Source of the DNA: Isoetes taiwanensis
Taxonomy: Eukaryota > Streptophyta > Lycopodiopsida > Isoetales > Isoetaceae
Assembly (NCBI GenBank): GCA_021234155.1
Contig: JAJEKV010000002.1
Coordinates: 8,346,811 to 8,410,810 of the forward strand
DNA length: 64,000 bases
Reading direction: 5' to 3'
The notes beneath the pieces were generated by a model. The model did no database searches. It had not been told where the DNA came from and saw nothing but the letters and a program-made list of their open reading frames with translations. The position numbers were made by a program, and so were the translations under genes. Positions 11,731-23,100 of the stretch are shown here, piece by piece. Each line of letters begins with the position of its first letter. The first letter of the stretch is position 1.

Positions 11731-14700
11731 TCCCATCGATCCGAGCCATCGGATCGCCATTCTGGGAAGGGACGAGCGCCTATATTAGGCCATTTTCATT
11801 TTGGCTCGGTTATCGGCGTCTTCTCACAGCAGCTCTTCTTCTCCTCTCGTAGCTTCCCTCCTTTTCTGCCTTATCTCGGATCTTCTAGCCTCAGTTTGCC
11901 TTCTCCATTGCTTCTTTCCTCCCAGCCTGATCTTGGATCTTCTAGCCTCAGTTTGCCTTCCTCCTTTTCTCATATGCACAGCTCTTGATTTACAAAGTTT
12001 AGTTCATTTGCCTCCTCGATTGGGCGTTTGCACGGTATAGCTTATGAGCTTTGGTTTTCTTTTTTCTCATTTCGATGCACGCCTATCGTCCTTTGATTTT
12101 GAGGTATGGGTTTCTTTCCGATCATGTTGCATGCCAGTAGTCATGTTCCAGAGGAAGATTTGGTGGAATCTTACTTGTTTCTGGTCAATTTGCCTGATCC
12201 AATTTTGCTTCAAAGCCATGTCTTCTGTCAATTCTTTTCTGATCGTTGTTTTATGCATTGGGTGTGTACTTTTTCTTCTCACAGAGTCTACAAGCGGATT
12301 GGTTTTGCAGAGGTAATGCACGAATTGTTCTATTATGCTTAGCATGCTGGACGACGGCCTGGAGTTCCCTGTTAACGATCATCCAAGGAGCGTGTCTATC
12401 TTTGTGTGTGATCTTGTTCCAGTCCAACATGCACGGGCTTCCTCCTGCTCGATCCTTGGGAGGCAGTGGATCTCAGGCTACGCGGCATTGGTGACTTCTT
12501 ACTTTGCACCATAGTTTTCTGATTATGCACGTTCTGTTTCCTATGGATTTGGGCGCTCTTCTTATTCGGCGGAATGGGTTTAAGCCATGCAATCACATGG
12601 CGCTAATATCTAGCCTCTGATTCTTGCTTTTCACCTCTGATTTAGCGATGGGTAATATTTTGGCTTCTGATTCTTGCTTTTTGCCAACCGCCGGCTCCAT
12701 GCACTCTTATCTGACTGCCATCAGCTCCATGGCCTTGGATACGAATCGACAGTTCCACAGCAGTCGCCCCTATTCTATAAATCGTCTCCTTGCCACGCGG
12801 ATTTCTCCTGGTTTTCTATTTGCATCTTATTTCACATGTTTGCAATTTGATTGTTCCTGGATAGCAGATCGGCCAATCTCCTTCGATGTTTCTGTTCTCT
12901 GTGCTTCTTTGCTTTTTTTGCAGGGGACGGTTTTCTGGGGGACAGAAGGAGTAGCCGGACAGAAGGAGTAGCCAGAAGGAGTGTTCCGGCATGCAGATCG
13001 CTGCTAGGCAGGAGTTCTGGGCCGCCGATCCGCCCTGCCATCTTCGGCTGGTTGAGTCCAGGATTTCTTGCCCTCCTCTCTTTCTGAGCCTGCCGGATCC
13101 GCCCTGCCACCTTCGGCTGGTTGAATCCAGCATTTTTTGCCCTCATCTCCAACCTCAACGTCTTTCTATAGTTCTCCTTTATCTTTTCTGTGCTTCTAGC
13201 GTACCCTTTTCTGCTTTGTGAGCTCCATCCTTTACCATGATAGGCTATAGGCCTATTTTCTCCATCGGTTCTTATTTGTCTTATGCCCTATATTACTTAT
13301 CATGGCCTTTTCATAGCCTTTCATATTTTATAATGGTTACATAGGTTATCTGTGCCCCCTTCACATATCCCTTGGAAGGCATTATGAGTCACATTTACAT
13401 TATATTTTCCATCATTTGGGTGGACCCTTCCCATGCTTGCTCTATATCGTTATTTTCAATCTTGCTACATGGCTTGTGTTTCAAGTATTCAATATGTTGG
13501 GGGTTTTGTGCTTGGGGTCATGTCGATGTTTGTTGTTCGCATCTTTACTGGGGTAAGTTCCTTTGTAGTATTTTTTTACGATTATTGATGGTTCTTATGA
13601 GTACTATCACGGGTTCTCTTCTTGTTTTCACAAAGCTATCAATTTAATTGCCTCATCATTTATGCACCTAGAGTTGCCTTGACATTGCTAGGCGTAATGG
13701 GACCTACTTTTTCCGGTTTCTTGTCTTAGAATACGATCAATGGACACATTTTTTGCATCATATGGTGGCTCCTCCATTTTGCTTAGATACAGGCATTTTT
13801 TCTATGTGTTAGATGCTTTTATTCTTTTGGCATTGGTTCTTTATTGGCTATTCTAGCCTAGGGTTTTGCCATATCCTATATCGATCCGGTTATGCACTCG
13901 ATCTCGGAGCATCTGCTTGGCTCGGTCTACGCAAAAGGTAAGACCGTGGAACCGCAGGAAAGCATCTCGTTGGGGAACACGCAACTTGCCGAGGCGGGTG
14001 CAACCAATTCCTCGAGCTTCTCCTTCCCATGACGACCGCTCCTTCTCACAACGAATCGCTCCATCAATTAAGCTTCATCCTCGTGACTCTGCTCGATATG
14101 TACGCTTTCTGCTTGAATATTTTCAAGGGCAATATTCTGCATGATGTTGTAGCTTTGGACCCTGTAAGTATCCTGTATGTTTCTCTTTTTCCGGATTTCC
14201 TACAGAAAGATTTGAAATTTGTTTTGTTAACTTGTTTCGCGTTTGTATGTTCCCCTCGTGGCACTTGTTTTGTGGCTCGGGTTCGCCCATGTCTCTTAGC
14301 CTTTTATGTTTCCTTAGCTCACAATTTTTATATTGTTCAAGTCGTTTTATGTTTTAGTTAGTCGCCTACATAATTATTTTCAACTATTGTTCATGGGGAT
14401 TGGGTTTGGTATTTGCATTTAATTATGGGTTTGGCATCTTTTTTCTTCTCATTTGTGCTTATCGACTTTTGACTCTACGATATGCATGATCATTTGCCTA
14501 TATTCATTGGATCATCCCATTTATCTGGCGTTTGTTCCTTTTTTCAACATATTTTCTCCCTCGGTTACTATTTGTCTTATGCTTCCTATTTTACTTATCA
14601 TGGCCTTTTCCTAGCCTTTGATTTTTATAATGGTTACATAGGTTATCTAATGCCCCTTTACATATACCCTCTGAGGGAATTACTTTAGTCACATTTACAT

Positions 14701-17700
14701 TATATTCTCTATCATTTGGGTGTCCCTTTTTTTTTCCTATGGGGGTTTTCGATTGCTATGTTTTTTCTCATGTGTCTTATTCATAATTGCATTAGAATAT
14801 GAGGCATCTAGGGGCTTTTGTTTTAGGGGGTGGTTTTTCCCTCCCATGTTATCTCTTTCCAATGTTACTTTTTCCAAGTTGAGGGACATCTAGTTTTTAT
14901 ATATGTGACATTATCCTTTGAATTTGAGGCTTTTTCATGGTTGTTTTCGGATTTTTCTTCTTTGCACTTGTGTTTTTATCTCCGATTCATGCACCATACT
15001 ATTTAAGTGGGTCTATGCTCTCCTCGCGCTGGTTTTTCTCTTGTTTATGTTCTGGCTCACTTTTTACCTCATTTTCGTCTTGTGGTCATTTACTTGGGAT
15101 GTTGTCTTGTTTTCATAATTCTACGCTGCAGTCTCTTGGTTTATTATCTTTTTATTGCCTATAGATTTGTGGCCACCATCTTCCGAGTTGCATTTGTCTT
15201 TTTTACATTGATGCATTCCATTTCCATGGTAGGTTGCAGTATGGCCTCAATTGCGTGTTATTTCTCCGACATGTATCTCTTTTGTATGTTATTTTTTATA
15301 TTGTGGTTCCCATGTGGTTATATGTGGCATTCTTTTCTGTGTTTAGGATTTCCCCATGGTGGTTTGGGTCTTATCTTTTGCACTTGTGTTTGTATCTTCT
15401 GTGTGATGCACTACACTTGGCTCAGGTGGTATACGTTATTCGGGTGGTATTATCTTCTACATTCTAGGTTTCCCATAGTTGTTGGGTTTTCTTTTTTCCA
15501 CTTGTGGTTTTTTGATGCACCGCACTCTTCAACAGTTGTCTGGGTTATTCCGGTTGATATTCTTGTTTATGTTCTGGCCCGCATTTTTACTTTAGTTTCT
15601 TTCTGTGGCCTATGTGTTGTTTCCTCGGGTTGTGTTGTTGTTTTTCTATTTTATATGCTGCATTCTCATGGTTTCATTCTTTTGATTGCCCGAGATTTCT
15701 TCACCACATTTGCCATGTTGCACTTTGTCTTTTTATGTTTGTTGCCAGTTGTTTAAATATTGTTACCTGACTTGTGTATGCCATCTTAGTTATTTTCAAT
15801 CTTGCTACATGGCTTGTGTTCCAAGTATTCTATATGTTGGGGGTTTTTTTGCTTAGGGTCATGTCGATGCTTGTGGTTCACATATTTACTATGGTAAGTT
15901 CCTTTGTAGTATTCTTTTACGATTATTGATTTTTGATGGTTCTTATGAGTACTATACCGGGTTCTCTTCTTGTTTTTGCATCTATCATTTTGCTTAGATA
16001 CATGCATTTTTTCTATGTGCTAGATGATTTTTATTCTATTGATTTTTTTATGGGCTATGGCTCCTTCGTTTTGCTTAGATACATGCATTTTATGTGTTCG
16101 ATGATTTTTCTTCTATTGGTTCTTTATGGGCTTTAGGTTGGTGGACCGATATCTCTGCCACTTTTTCATCACGTGGTGGCTTACTCAATTTTATCTAGAT
16201 ACATGAATGTGGGTCTGATCTTATGACCCTCGTTGCTAGGGACTATCGAGTCCTATTTGGCACCTTGTCGTTTGGCGTTGTGTTCTTGCAATTGTTCTTT
16301 TCAGTTTTTGGTTTTCTGGCCTTAGTATTACACGTCATTTGTATTTGTGCTATTTAGCTTTTTCTGGATACGCCGCATGTTGCGTTTGGCACTTCCTTAT
16401 ACTCATTCAACCTTTCACATTCTTCTCTTTGCCATGTTTTTTGCACTTTTTCATGTTTTTTGCATTTATGAAGCTCTTTTGCACCATATTTATCCTTTGA
16501 AGCCTATTTACCTCATTGGTTTTCAACTTCATGTCGTATTTTCATATTGTATATTCTTTTCCTTGATTTTTTAGTTATGGGGAGCTTCATCCATTATTTT
16601 GCCCCCTTCACTGATCATTTTTCAGATCCCCGCTTCTCGCCGGTAGATATAACTGGATGTGGTTTTGGGGATTATAGCATTGTTCATGTTGTTATTAAGG
16701 CGATCGTGTTTTACACTTTTTCTAGCCGTTGGGCTCTTGTCTGTGGTTATTTTCTTGTTGATTTGTTCATTGGCTTGCATTCCTCTTTTCTCGTATTTAT
16801 CCTTGGGCTTAAAACATAACTTTATTGTCTTTTTTAGGGACTTCATTTGTAGCTCGCTATCATTATGCATTGTGCTACCCTTATACATCATCTTTGCTAT
16901 TTAGCTATATTTGGACACAAATTTCTGTTTATCATGTGTTTTCTTCCACCCGCTGGGTGATGCTTTTCTCCACCCCCCGGGTGATGCTATCCCCTCTTTT
17001 TTCATGAATTGTTGATTTTTTCTCCTTTCTAATCGCTCACATCAATTTGGGTGCTTGTAGTTTTGCAGTTTGCTGCTTCACCATTATGCACATTCTTGTT
17101 CTCCTTAATCGTTAATGGGTGCCTTCTACATGTTCCCATTCTTCACCATGCTCCACGATGGATTAAGTTTCCTCCTCACCCTCACCCTACGGCTTCGTCC
17201 ACACCTTCGACACACCGCGGTTTCATGTGGGTCAGGCTTATAGTTTATGAAGTTACGCCTCATTTTTTCTTTTTACGTTGTGTCTCAATTACTTTTAGTT
17301 TCTTTCTTGACCTTCCTTTGCTCGGTTGCTAGTATGTCTACATTCTCTTCTTCGATCTCATCCCTCGCTTTTCCAAAGTTTGTTTTTCCTATTGGGGCCT
17401 TTATTCATGGCTTTTGCTACCCCTGAACCAGACCTTGGCATTTTCACTCTCCTCATTATGAACTTCTTTGCTTTAGACTTATTGTTGTCAACCTCTTTTT
17501 TCTTATTGACATTCCTCCCATCGGCTCATTACGTTGGTGTTTGTCTTGTATTGGTAAGCTTTGAGGCGTTGCTTTTTTTAAGGTTCACCTTACCACTCTT
17601 GATATTCATCTTCCTTTATCACGGTTTATGGTTTGACTTCTTTTCCCGTAATATTGGCGGTCAGCGATTCATTTCATATATATTGCATTAATGCGTGCGT

Positions 17701-18247
17701 GGTTTGTTTTTCATCGCCTTTTCTTGCGGTATGCCGTCATCGGGCTGGGCGTGCTTTTCTTTCATTGTTTTCTCTAATGTCCTTTTCGTTTTTGGTCATT
17801 GAGCGTCTGCGCCCATAGCGGCGCCTCCGCTCTTCTTCTTCAACCGTTTTCTCCCCTCGCCAAGGCCGCTTTTTGGTTCTCGTCAACGTGTAGCTTCCGA
17901 CTTTTGGGACCTTGGTTTCCTTTCTCCTCCACCCGCTCAAACGAGACCAATTTGCCCGTGGTCATACGATTTCTTTAGCTTCGCTTGCCTTCATTCATGC
18001 CCCATCACTATCGCCAGCCCTAATTTCTCACCGGTTCCTATCATCTCTTACGATCCTCCGTCCCCTACCCCTCTTTTCGCTCCTCTCCTTTCTCTCACCG
18101 TCCTTTATCCTATCCAAATCGCTTCCGGGGTGGTGGCAGAATATCTTCTTGCTATCGGCTTCACACGGAGGTTTTGCGCGACTAGGCTTATAATTGAGGA
18201 AGTCCTTTTGTAGTCGGCGGTTTGTGTCTCGCGAGTCCCTTCGAGAA
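11731..18247. mobile_element. Uncharacterised repeat family, long copy (locus 1, copy 1)
   Basis: The copy starts TCCCATCGATCCGAGCCATC and ends ...GGCGGTTTGTGTCTCG...GAGAA, immediately followed by a second copy that begins with the same words. Near the start is a short palindrome, CGATCCGA-4 nt-TCGGATCG, then ATTCTGGGAAGGGACGAGCG, whose first part is inverted at the far end of copy 2. The interior is strongly T-rich on the plus strand and contains internal duplications: 13262-13430 resembles 14562-14726, 13449-13630 resembles 15787-15980, and 13757-13850 resembles 15985-16135. No recognisable transposase or reverse transcriptase is present. It interrupts the zinc-finger region of the L1-type LINE. 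The class is unknown. Confidence 0.6.
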
Positions 18248-18628
18248 TCCCATCGACCGGGCCATCTGGACGCCATTCCGGGAAGGGACGAGCGCCTATA
18301 TTAGGCCATTTTCATTTTGGTTGGGTTATGCGGCGTCTTCTCCCGCCAAAGCAGCTCTTCTTCTCCTCTCCTCAGAGTTCCTCCCTTCCGGCCCCTGTTG
18401 ACGCGGTGGCGCATGAGTCTTTCATTTTGTATTTTTGTTGTTCATGCCTCTTTGTTGTTCTCCAACCGCAGAGTGTTGCTATTCTTATGTTTCGTCCATT
18501 TATTTTTACATAGTGGTTCTCCACCGGGTGATGCTTTATGCCGGTTATTTCCACCGCACGGGTGATGCATGTTTTTACATAATGGTTCGCCACCCGGGTG
18601 ATGCTTTTTCCACCCTATGGGTGATGCT
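16946..18628. repeat. Six copies of a CACC-n-GGGTG-ATGC palindrome motif
   Basis: A short imperfect palindrome of the form CCACC(n)GGGTG followed by ATGC occurs at 16946, 16970, 18521, 18551, 18590 and 18610. The arms stay constant while the centre varies (CGCT, CCCC, none, GCAC, CCGG-type, CTAT). It occurs in both copies of the uncharacterised repeat at this locus. Each would form a small GC stem next to a constant ATGC. Confidence 0.6.
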
Positions 18629-19187
18629 ATCTTTTCTCTGTATGTTCTTTTTTCCTCTGTTTTTTTTTTCGATCTTCTTGTGCAACTTGCCGCTTGTTTT
18701 CTTTGACCATTTACGGGTGTTCTTTTGGGAGTTTTTTGGTATTGCTTGCGTGATTCCCAGCCGCTTTCCCCTCTGTTAGGGTCCCGCTTATTCGGTTAAC
18801 CATCACCCTCTCCGTCGGTTCTCCATGGATACATTCGGGAGGCTTTCGCCCGCTTGTCGGGTCGAGTTTCTGGCCCATGCTCTTCGCCATCAACTTCCGG
18901 TTCTCTCCGTTCCAGGGCAACATTCAAGGTTGTTGGCGACCATTTCTCATTAGGGTTTTCCCTCGAAAACCCGAAAGGGCGGGGTTTTTTATCCCGATGA
19001 GAAGTTGTCGCCATTACCCTTTTATTTTGCCTTGGCAAATTTCTTTTTAGGGGGTAGTCCAATATTGTTCCTATGGTCGGCTATCCCCTCTCTCTTTAGT
19101 TTTCCACACATTGTATATTGCTGCTGTGATGAATGACAAGCCTATCTATCGGCCGGTTTTGTGTCTCTCGCGAGTCCCTTCCCAGAA
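18248..19187. mobile_element. Uncharacterised repeat family, short copy (locus 1, copy 2)
   Basis: This copy starts with the same words as copy 1 (TCCCATCGACCGGG..., then GGGAAGGGACGAGCGCC) and shares the following 'tatattaggccattttcattttgg'. It ends GCGAGTCCCTTCCCAGAA at 19187, after which the interrupted LINE zinc-finger sequence resumes. The terminal GGGAAGGGAC word at the left is inverted at the right end. It carries a long hairpin at 18935-19012, described separately. No coding capacity is visible. It forms a head-to-tail dimer with the preceding copy. Confidence 0.6.
18935..19012. repeat. Structured hairpin in repeat copy (locus 1)
   Basis: The outer arms GGCGACCATTTCTCAT and ATGAGAAGTTGTCGCC pair over about 16 bp. 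Inside are GGGTTTTCCCTCGAAAACCC and GGGCGGGGTTTTTTATCCC, which can form further stems. The same inner core with entirely different outer arms recurs at 38498-38576, so pairing rather than sequence is kept in the outer stem. A related inner core lies in the 3' region of the GC-rich LINE near 23979-24018. Confidence 0.65.
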
Positions 19188-19917
19188 TAGCAATATTTCT
19201 AGTCTGTGCCCCTTGGGATGTGGTATGACAGAAGACTCGAACCATGTTTTCTTATGTTCAAAAATAGCTGAAATCTGGACATGAACCTCACAACTTAATC
19301 TTGGGGCACCTGCAAATCTCCTGGAATTTCTAAATGGTAGCTCCAGGGTTACAAACACTTGCAGAATATTAACATGCTGGATCATCTGGAAACATAGAAA
19401 TCTGGTGGCCATTGAAAAGAAATCTATTAATCAGCAATGGATAAAAGCCAAGCTCTGGAGTCTGATACAGGATACAGCCACTGCCCATAAAACTGCCAAA
19501 GGGGCCAAATATGACAAAGCATGGGATCGGATTGGGAAATTCCAAGGTTTATATCACTTTTTTACTCCAATTCTAACAGATGTTAATGGTGTTCTTCTTC
19601 ATCATCGAGGAGGATGTCAAGCAATGGGAGCCTCCCCGAGAGGTTCCGACACCGGTTACAAAGTGGAAGAGCTGTCAAGGATTCGGATGGAAGAAAACAT
19701 GATTTTACTTAAACAGGAGGTGATTCATGCCAGGGCCATTAAGAAGCTGCTCAAGAAACAGGCTATTTGGAGACACAACAGCTTAAAGCCTATGTTTGAG
19801 GCTCTATTTCAGCACTGGCAACAAAGGAGGGAAGCCCGAGTGCTTATGCCGATGGACTTCACCTCATATATACTACCAAGGAGCCGGACTAAATGCTCGT
19901 GTTTTTGGCAACTCTAG
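19188..19917 (+). pseudogene. LINE zinc-finger RVT region and C-terminus (resumed)
   Basis: After the nested repeat pair the L1-type LINE continues. The stretch CPLGCGMTEDSNHVFLC (about 19212-19262) supplies the C-C-H-C pattern of the zf-RVT domain started at 11486. It is followed by an open frame at 19405-19917 with W..KHRNLVAIEKK-like sequence and a charged C-terminal tail. The domain is split between 11730 and 19188, so the protein is not made as such. Confidence 0.7.
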
Positions 19918-20149
19918 AGTTTCACCTATCCCCGGGGATCCGATCGAAGCAAACAAGAAGGTCAATTTTAGCACCGGCTATCCCAGGAATAGCTATGCTT
20001 TTTTGGAATGTTCTTTGTGATTGGTTAAATTTTCTATGCTGCGCTATGAACACAGGAACTGGCAACCTGAATATGCCCTATCTATTTATCTTAAAGCAGG
20101 TTGTACCTCCATATATGGAGGATTTACTTTTTCTTAATAGGCCTCACAT

Positions 20150-23100
20150 TTCTCAAGCAGCCCCGCAAGATCCCGCCCGCATGGGGCTCAGCCACCCGCC
20201 GCGGACCGCATTGTCATATTCACGGTTCTGCGATGCACGTGTGCGTGATGCCATATTGCGCCAGGCCGGATGTTGAAGGGGACATCCTCGACGCGGACCG
20301 ACTCACACCCGCGGCGGCAGGAGGCACGCAGACATGAGCTTGTCGTAATGGGTCGAGGCATTCGCCAACAGGGGTGCCGCAGATTGGTTCGAGGCAGGAT
20401 GCACATTTTCCTCGACACCGCTACCGCCGCCCTTCCCGCGAACCCCAACCACAACCGCGCTGCCCGCTTCGCTTCCACTGCCGGCCCCTCTTCTCCTGCT
20501 CCTACTCCTGCTCCCTCCCGGCCCGCCCTCCTCGACCACATCGCGCCTCGCAAAACCATCTACTTCTCACTTTCGGCCTACGCTTCGAAAGATCCCTCCC
20601 AGCGACTTCGAGCGCATGGCATACCATCCTGTTGACAAATAGGAATTGTGCCTCCGGGTTTGGTCTCATGGGTGTCGAGAACTTCCCTTGGCGGAAGGGG
20701 GCGGTCGAACTTTCAGGTGGCCGCCGGTATGGATCTCATCTTCCTCATGGAACATGGGGAGCATCGGGCACCCGAACTACGATTTCTTGGGGTTACCAAC
20801 ATTTCTCGGTCTTCAATACTTGTCTGGGACAGCGGGGTCATGGTGGAGTGGCTTGCTTTCTACCGGGACAACAGCACATTCGGTTACCCCGAGGAAAACC
20901 CGGAACACAACCCGGTGCCACGGGTTACGTGTGCATAATACCGATTGGCAACCCTCTTTTAAGCGCTGTTATTTCCCTCAGACAACACCTTCTATCGCAG
21001 CCACCCCGGAGCGATAGGATGGACCCGTATGTCGATCTATATGATGACATACTGGCAAAGAGCGCTTGCTAGTAGGGTCGCCCTTCTTGGAGATTTCAAT
21101 GCACTGGACGGGGAGTAGAGCAGCCCATGCGACTTGATCCCTCGGCCACGATGTCCCCAGCAGCGCCCGCTTGAAGTAGCCCGCCACGCTGGTCGGATGA
21201 CAGCCCGTGGTCACTCGCTTTAAGGCAGACGCTTTCTCTGCTATGTGGCATTTTTGACTTGATAATTTGCAATGGCCTTTCCACAAGGCCTGATTCTCCG
21301 CAAGTGCACATGCGAGCGGGGACAATCGGGGGGAGGGTCTAGTGTGGTGGACTATGTGCTTGTAGTTGCGCAAGATATGCATCTCATCAGTCGTTTCCGG
21401 GTGGGCCAGACCGGTCGGGATGAGGAGGTCGACTTCATCACCTCCCACTTTATTTGGACCTGGTTTGGCGAGCGCCCGAACCCCCACTATATGCGGCCCT
21501 CACCGGTTGAGGCTTCCCCGATTATGGCGAGGCCGGACTACGCCCGAGATGCTCATGGGCGCCCTCCCGGGGATTGAGACCTCACACTAGGCGTGAGCAA
21601 CCCGGTACGGCCAGCTATTACGGGATGCGGCCCGGCGAGTGCTGGCGGCGACCCCCGCGTCGCCCTTCCGAAGTAACAACATTCCCGTGCCGATGGTTTG
21701 ATGCGGTGTAAAACTTAGCGCGGCCTGATCCGGATCCGGTACTGGATCGGTTACTTGAGGCCACCACCGTCGCCCATCCCGAAGGACACAAAGGCGGTAC
21801 CTTGCCAGCATCCCGGGGAGATGTTAGGCTGGCGGACACTCATCCCTCCGAACCTTTTGGCGCGGAAGTGCCCGAGCGGCCAGCCTAAGAGGGACATCAC
21901 ACGGCGTGGGAATAGTACTGCGGCGGCTCTATGACCGCCCCGGGGCAGCGTGCGCCCATACCCCCCAGGATGGCCCCCATTGGTTCTCGTGGACGAGGAT
22001 GTTGAGGAGGGCCCGCGAACGGCTAGCTAATGGGAAGGCAAATGACCTCGATGGTATGCGTGGTAGAGTTACTCAAGTGGGCGGCACCGCTTGTGCCGGT
22101 CCTCACACTACCGCTCAACAGCATTGCGGGGAGGGTTTCCCGACAATGGACCACAAGCGGGTTGTTCCCATTCACAAAGGCGACCCCACCGTCCGCCAAT
22201 TACGGACGATCATGGTCAGCGGTTCGGTATTTGCCAAACCGTTGGTCGGCATTCTCGAAGCAGCGCTTGACCGGCCCCAGGCGAGCCCGGATGTGCGAGC
22301 CCTCACACAGTGTGGCTTCGACCCCGCCACTCAACGATTGACCATATCTTTACGCCGCGGCAGACCGATTGAAGACAGCCCAATCTCATCGGCTGGACTT
22401 GTATTGTCGCTTTGTGGACTTCGCAAAGGCTTTTGATACGGTCCCCTGAAAAGCCGGCTAGGCTGGATCAGCCAACTGGGGCTCCTCAGCCAGTCGCGTA
22501 ATGCCATATACGGGGTTGTATGAGAGTTGTTTTGGCGGTGATGCAGCCGACGGGCCAAGCATTCACCAATGGTATCGGTCCCAGGTTGCCCCCTCGCCAA
22601 CACTTTTGGCCTCTACATTGATCGGTTAGAGCCACGCTTACCGAAAGCATGGGGATGGCATACGCCTTTTTGCACCAGGTCATCCGCCACAGTCATCTAT
22701 CTGCGACGATGTTGGCCTGCTGGCCCACACCCAGAAGCTATGCGTCTCACCCGATGCCCTAGACACATTTTGTCGCTACGCATACATGTCAATCCTGCCA
22801 AGACCGGGGTGGTTCTCATATCCTCTTCACGCCACCCCATGCCTCCCGTGACTCACATATCGGGGGAGCCCAGATTACGCCACGCCCACCTACAAGTACC
22901 TAGGGGTGGAGTTCCCCCCTCGCCTCTTGAGGCGCCTATCCGCTAAGGGTGACAAGCAGGCCGAAAGCGCTTTATGCCATGCGCAACAACAGCCACCGAG
23001 CGAGCTATATGATTAGCCATCACCACATCTGCTCGCATTGGTCGAGCCTCGCCCTTCAGACGGGTCGGGTTTGGGGCCCTATGGAATCTCTTCGGCACTG

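Noticed and set aside
15007-15756. 249-codon hydrophobic open frame in the T-rich repeat
   Set aside because: The plus strand is extremely T-rich here, which makes long F/L/V/C-rich frames by chance in several overlapping frames. No conserved motif, and other frames in the same place are also open.
18935-19012. Hammerhead ribozyme (retrozyme) in the dimeric repeat
   Set aside because: The dimer layout suggested a retrozyme, but I could not find the CTGATGA...GAAA core in the right arrangement around the hairpin.
20374-21072. Overlapping 100-230-codon frames in the GC-rich LINE
   Set aside because: High GC content removes stops in all frames. The true LINE motifs switch frames within this region, so none of the single frames is a gene.
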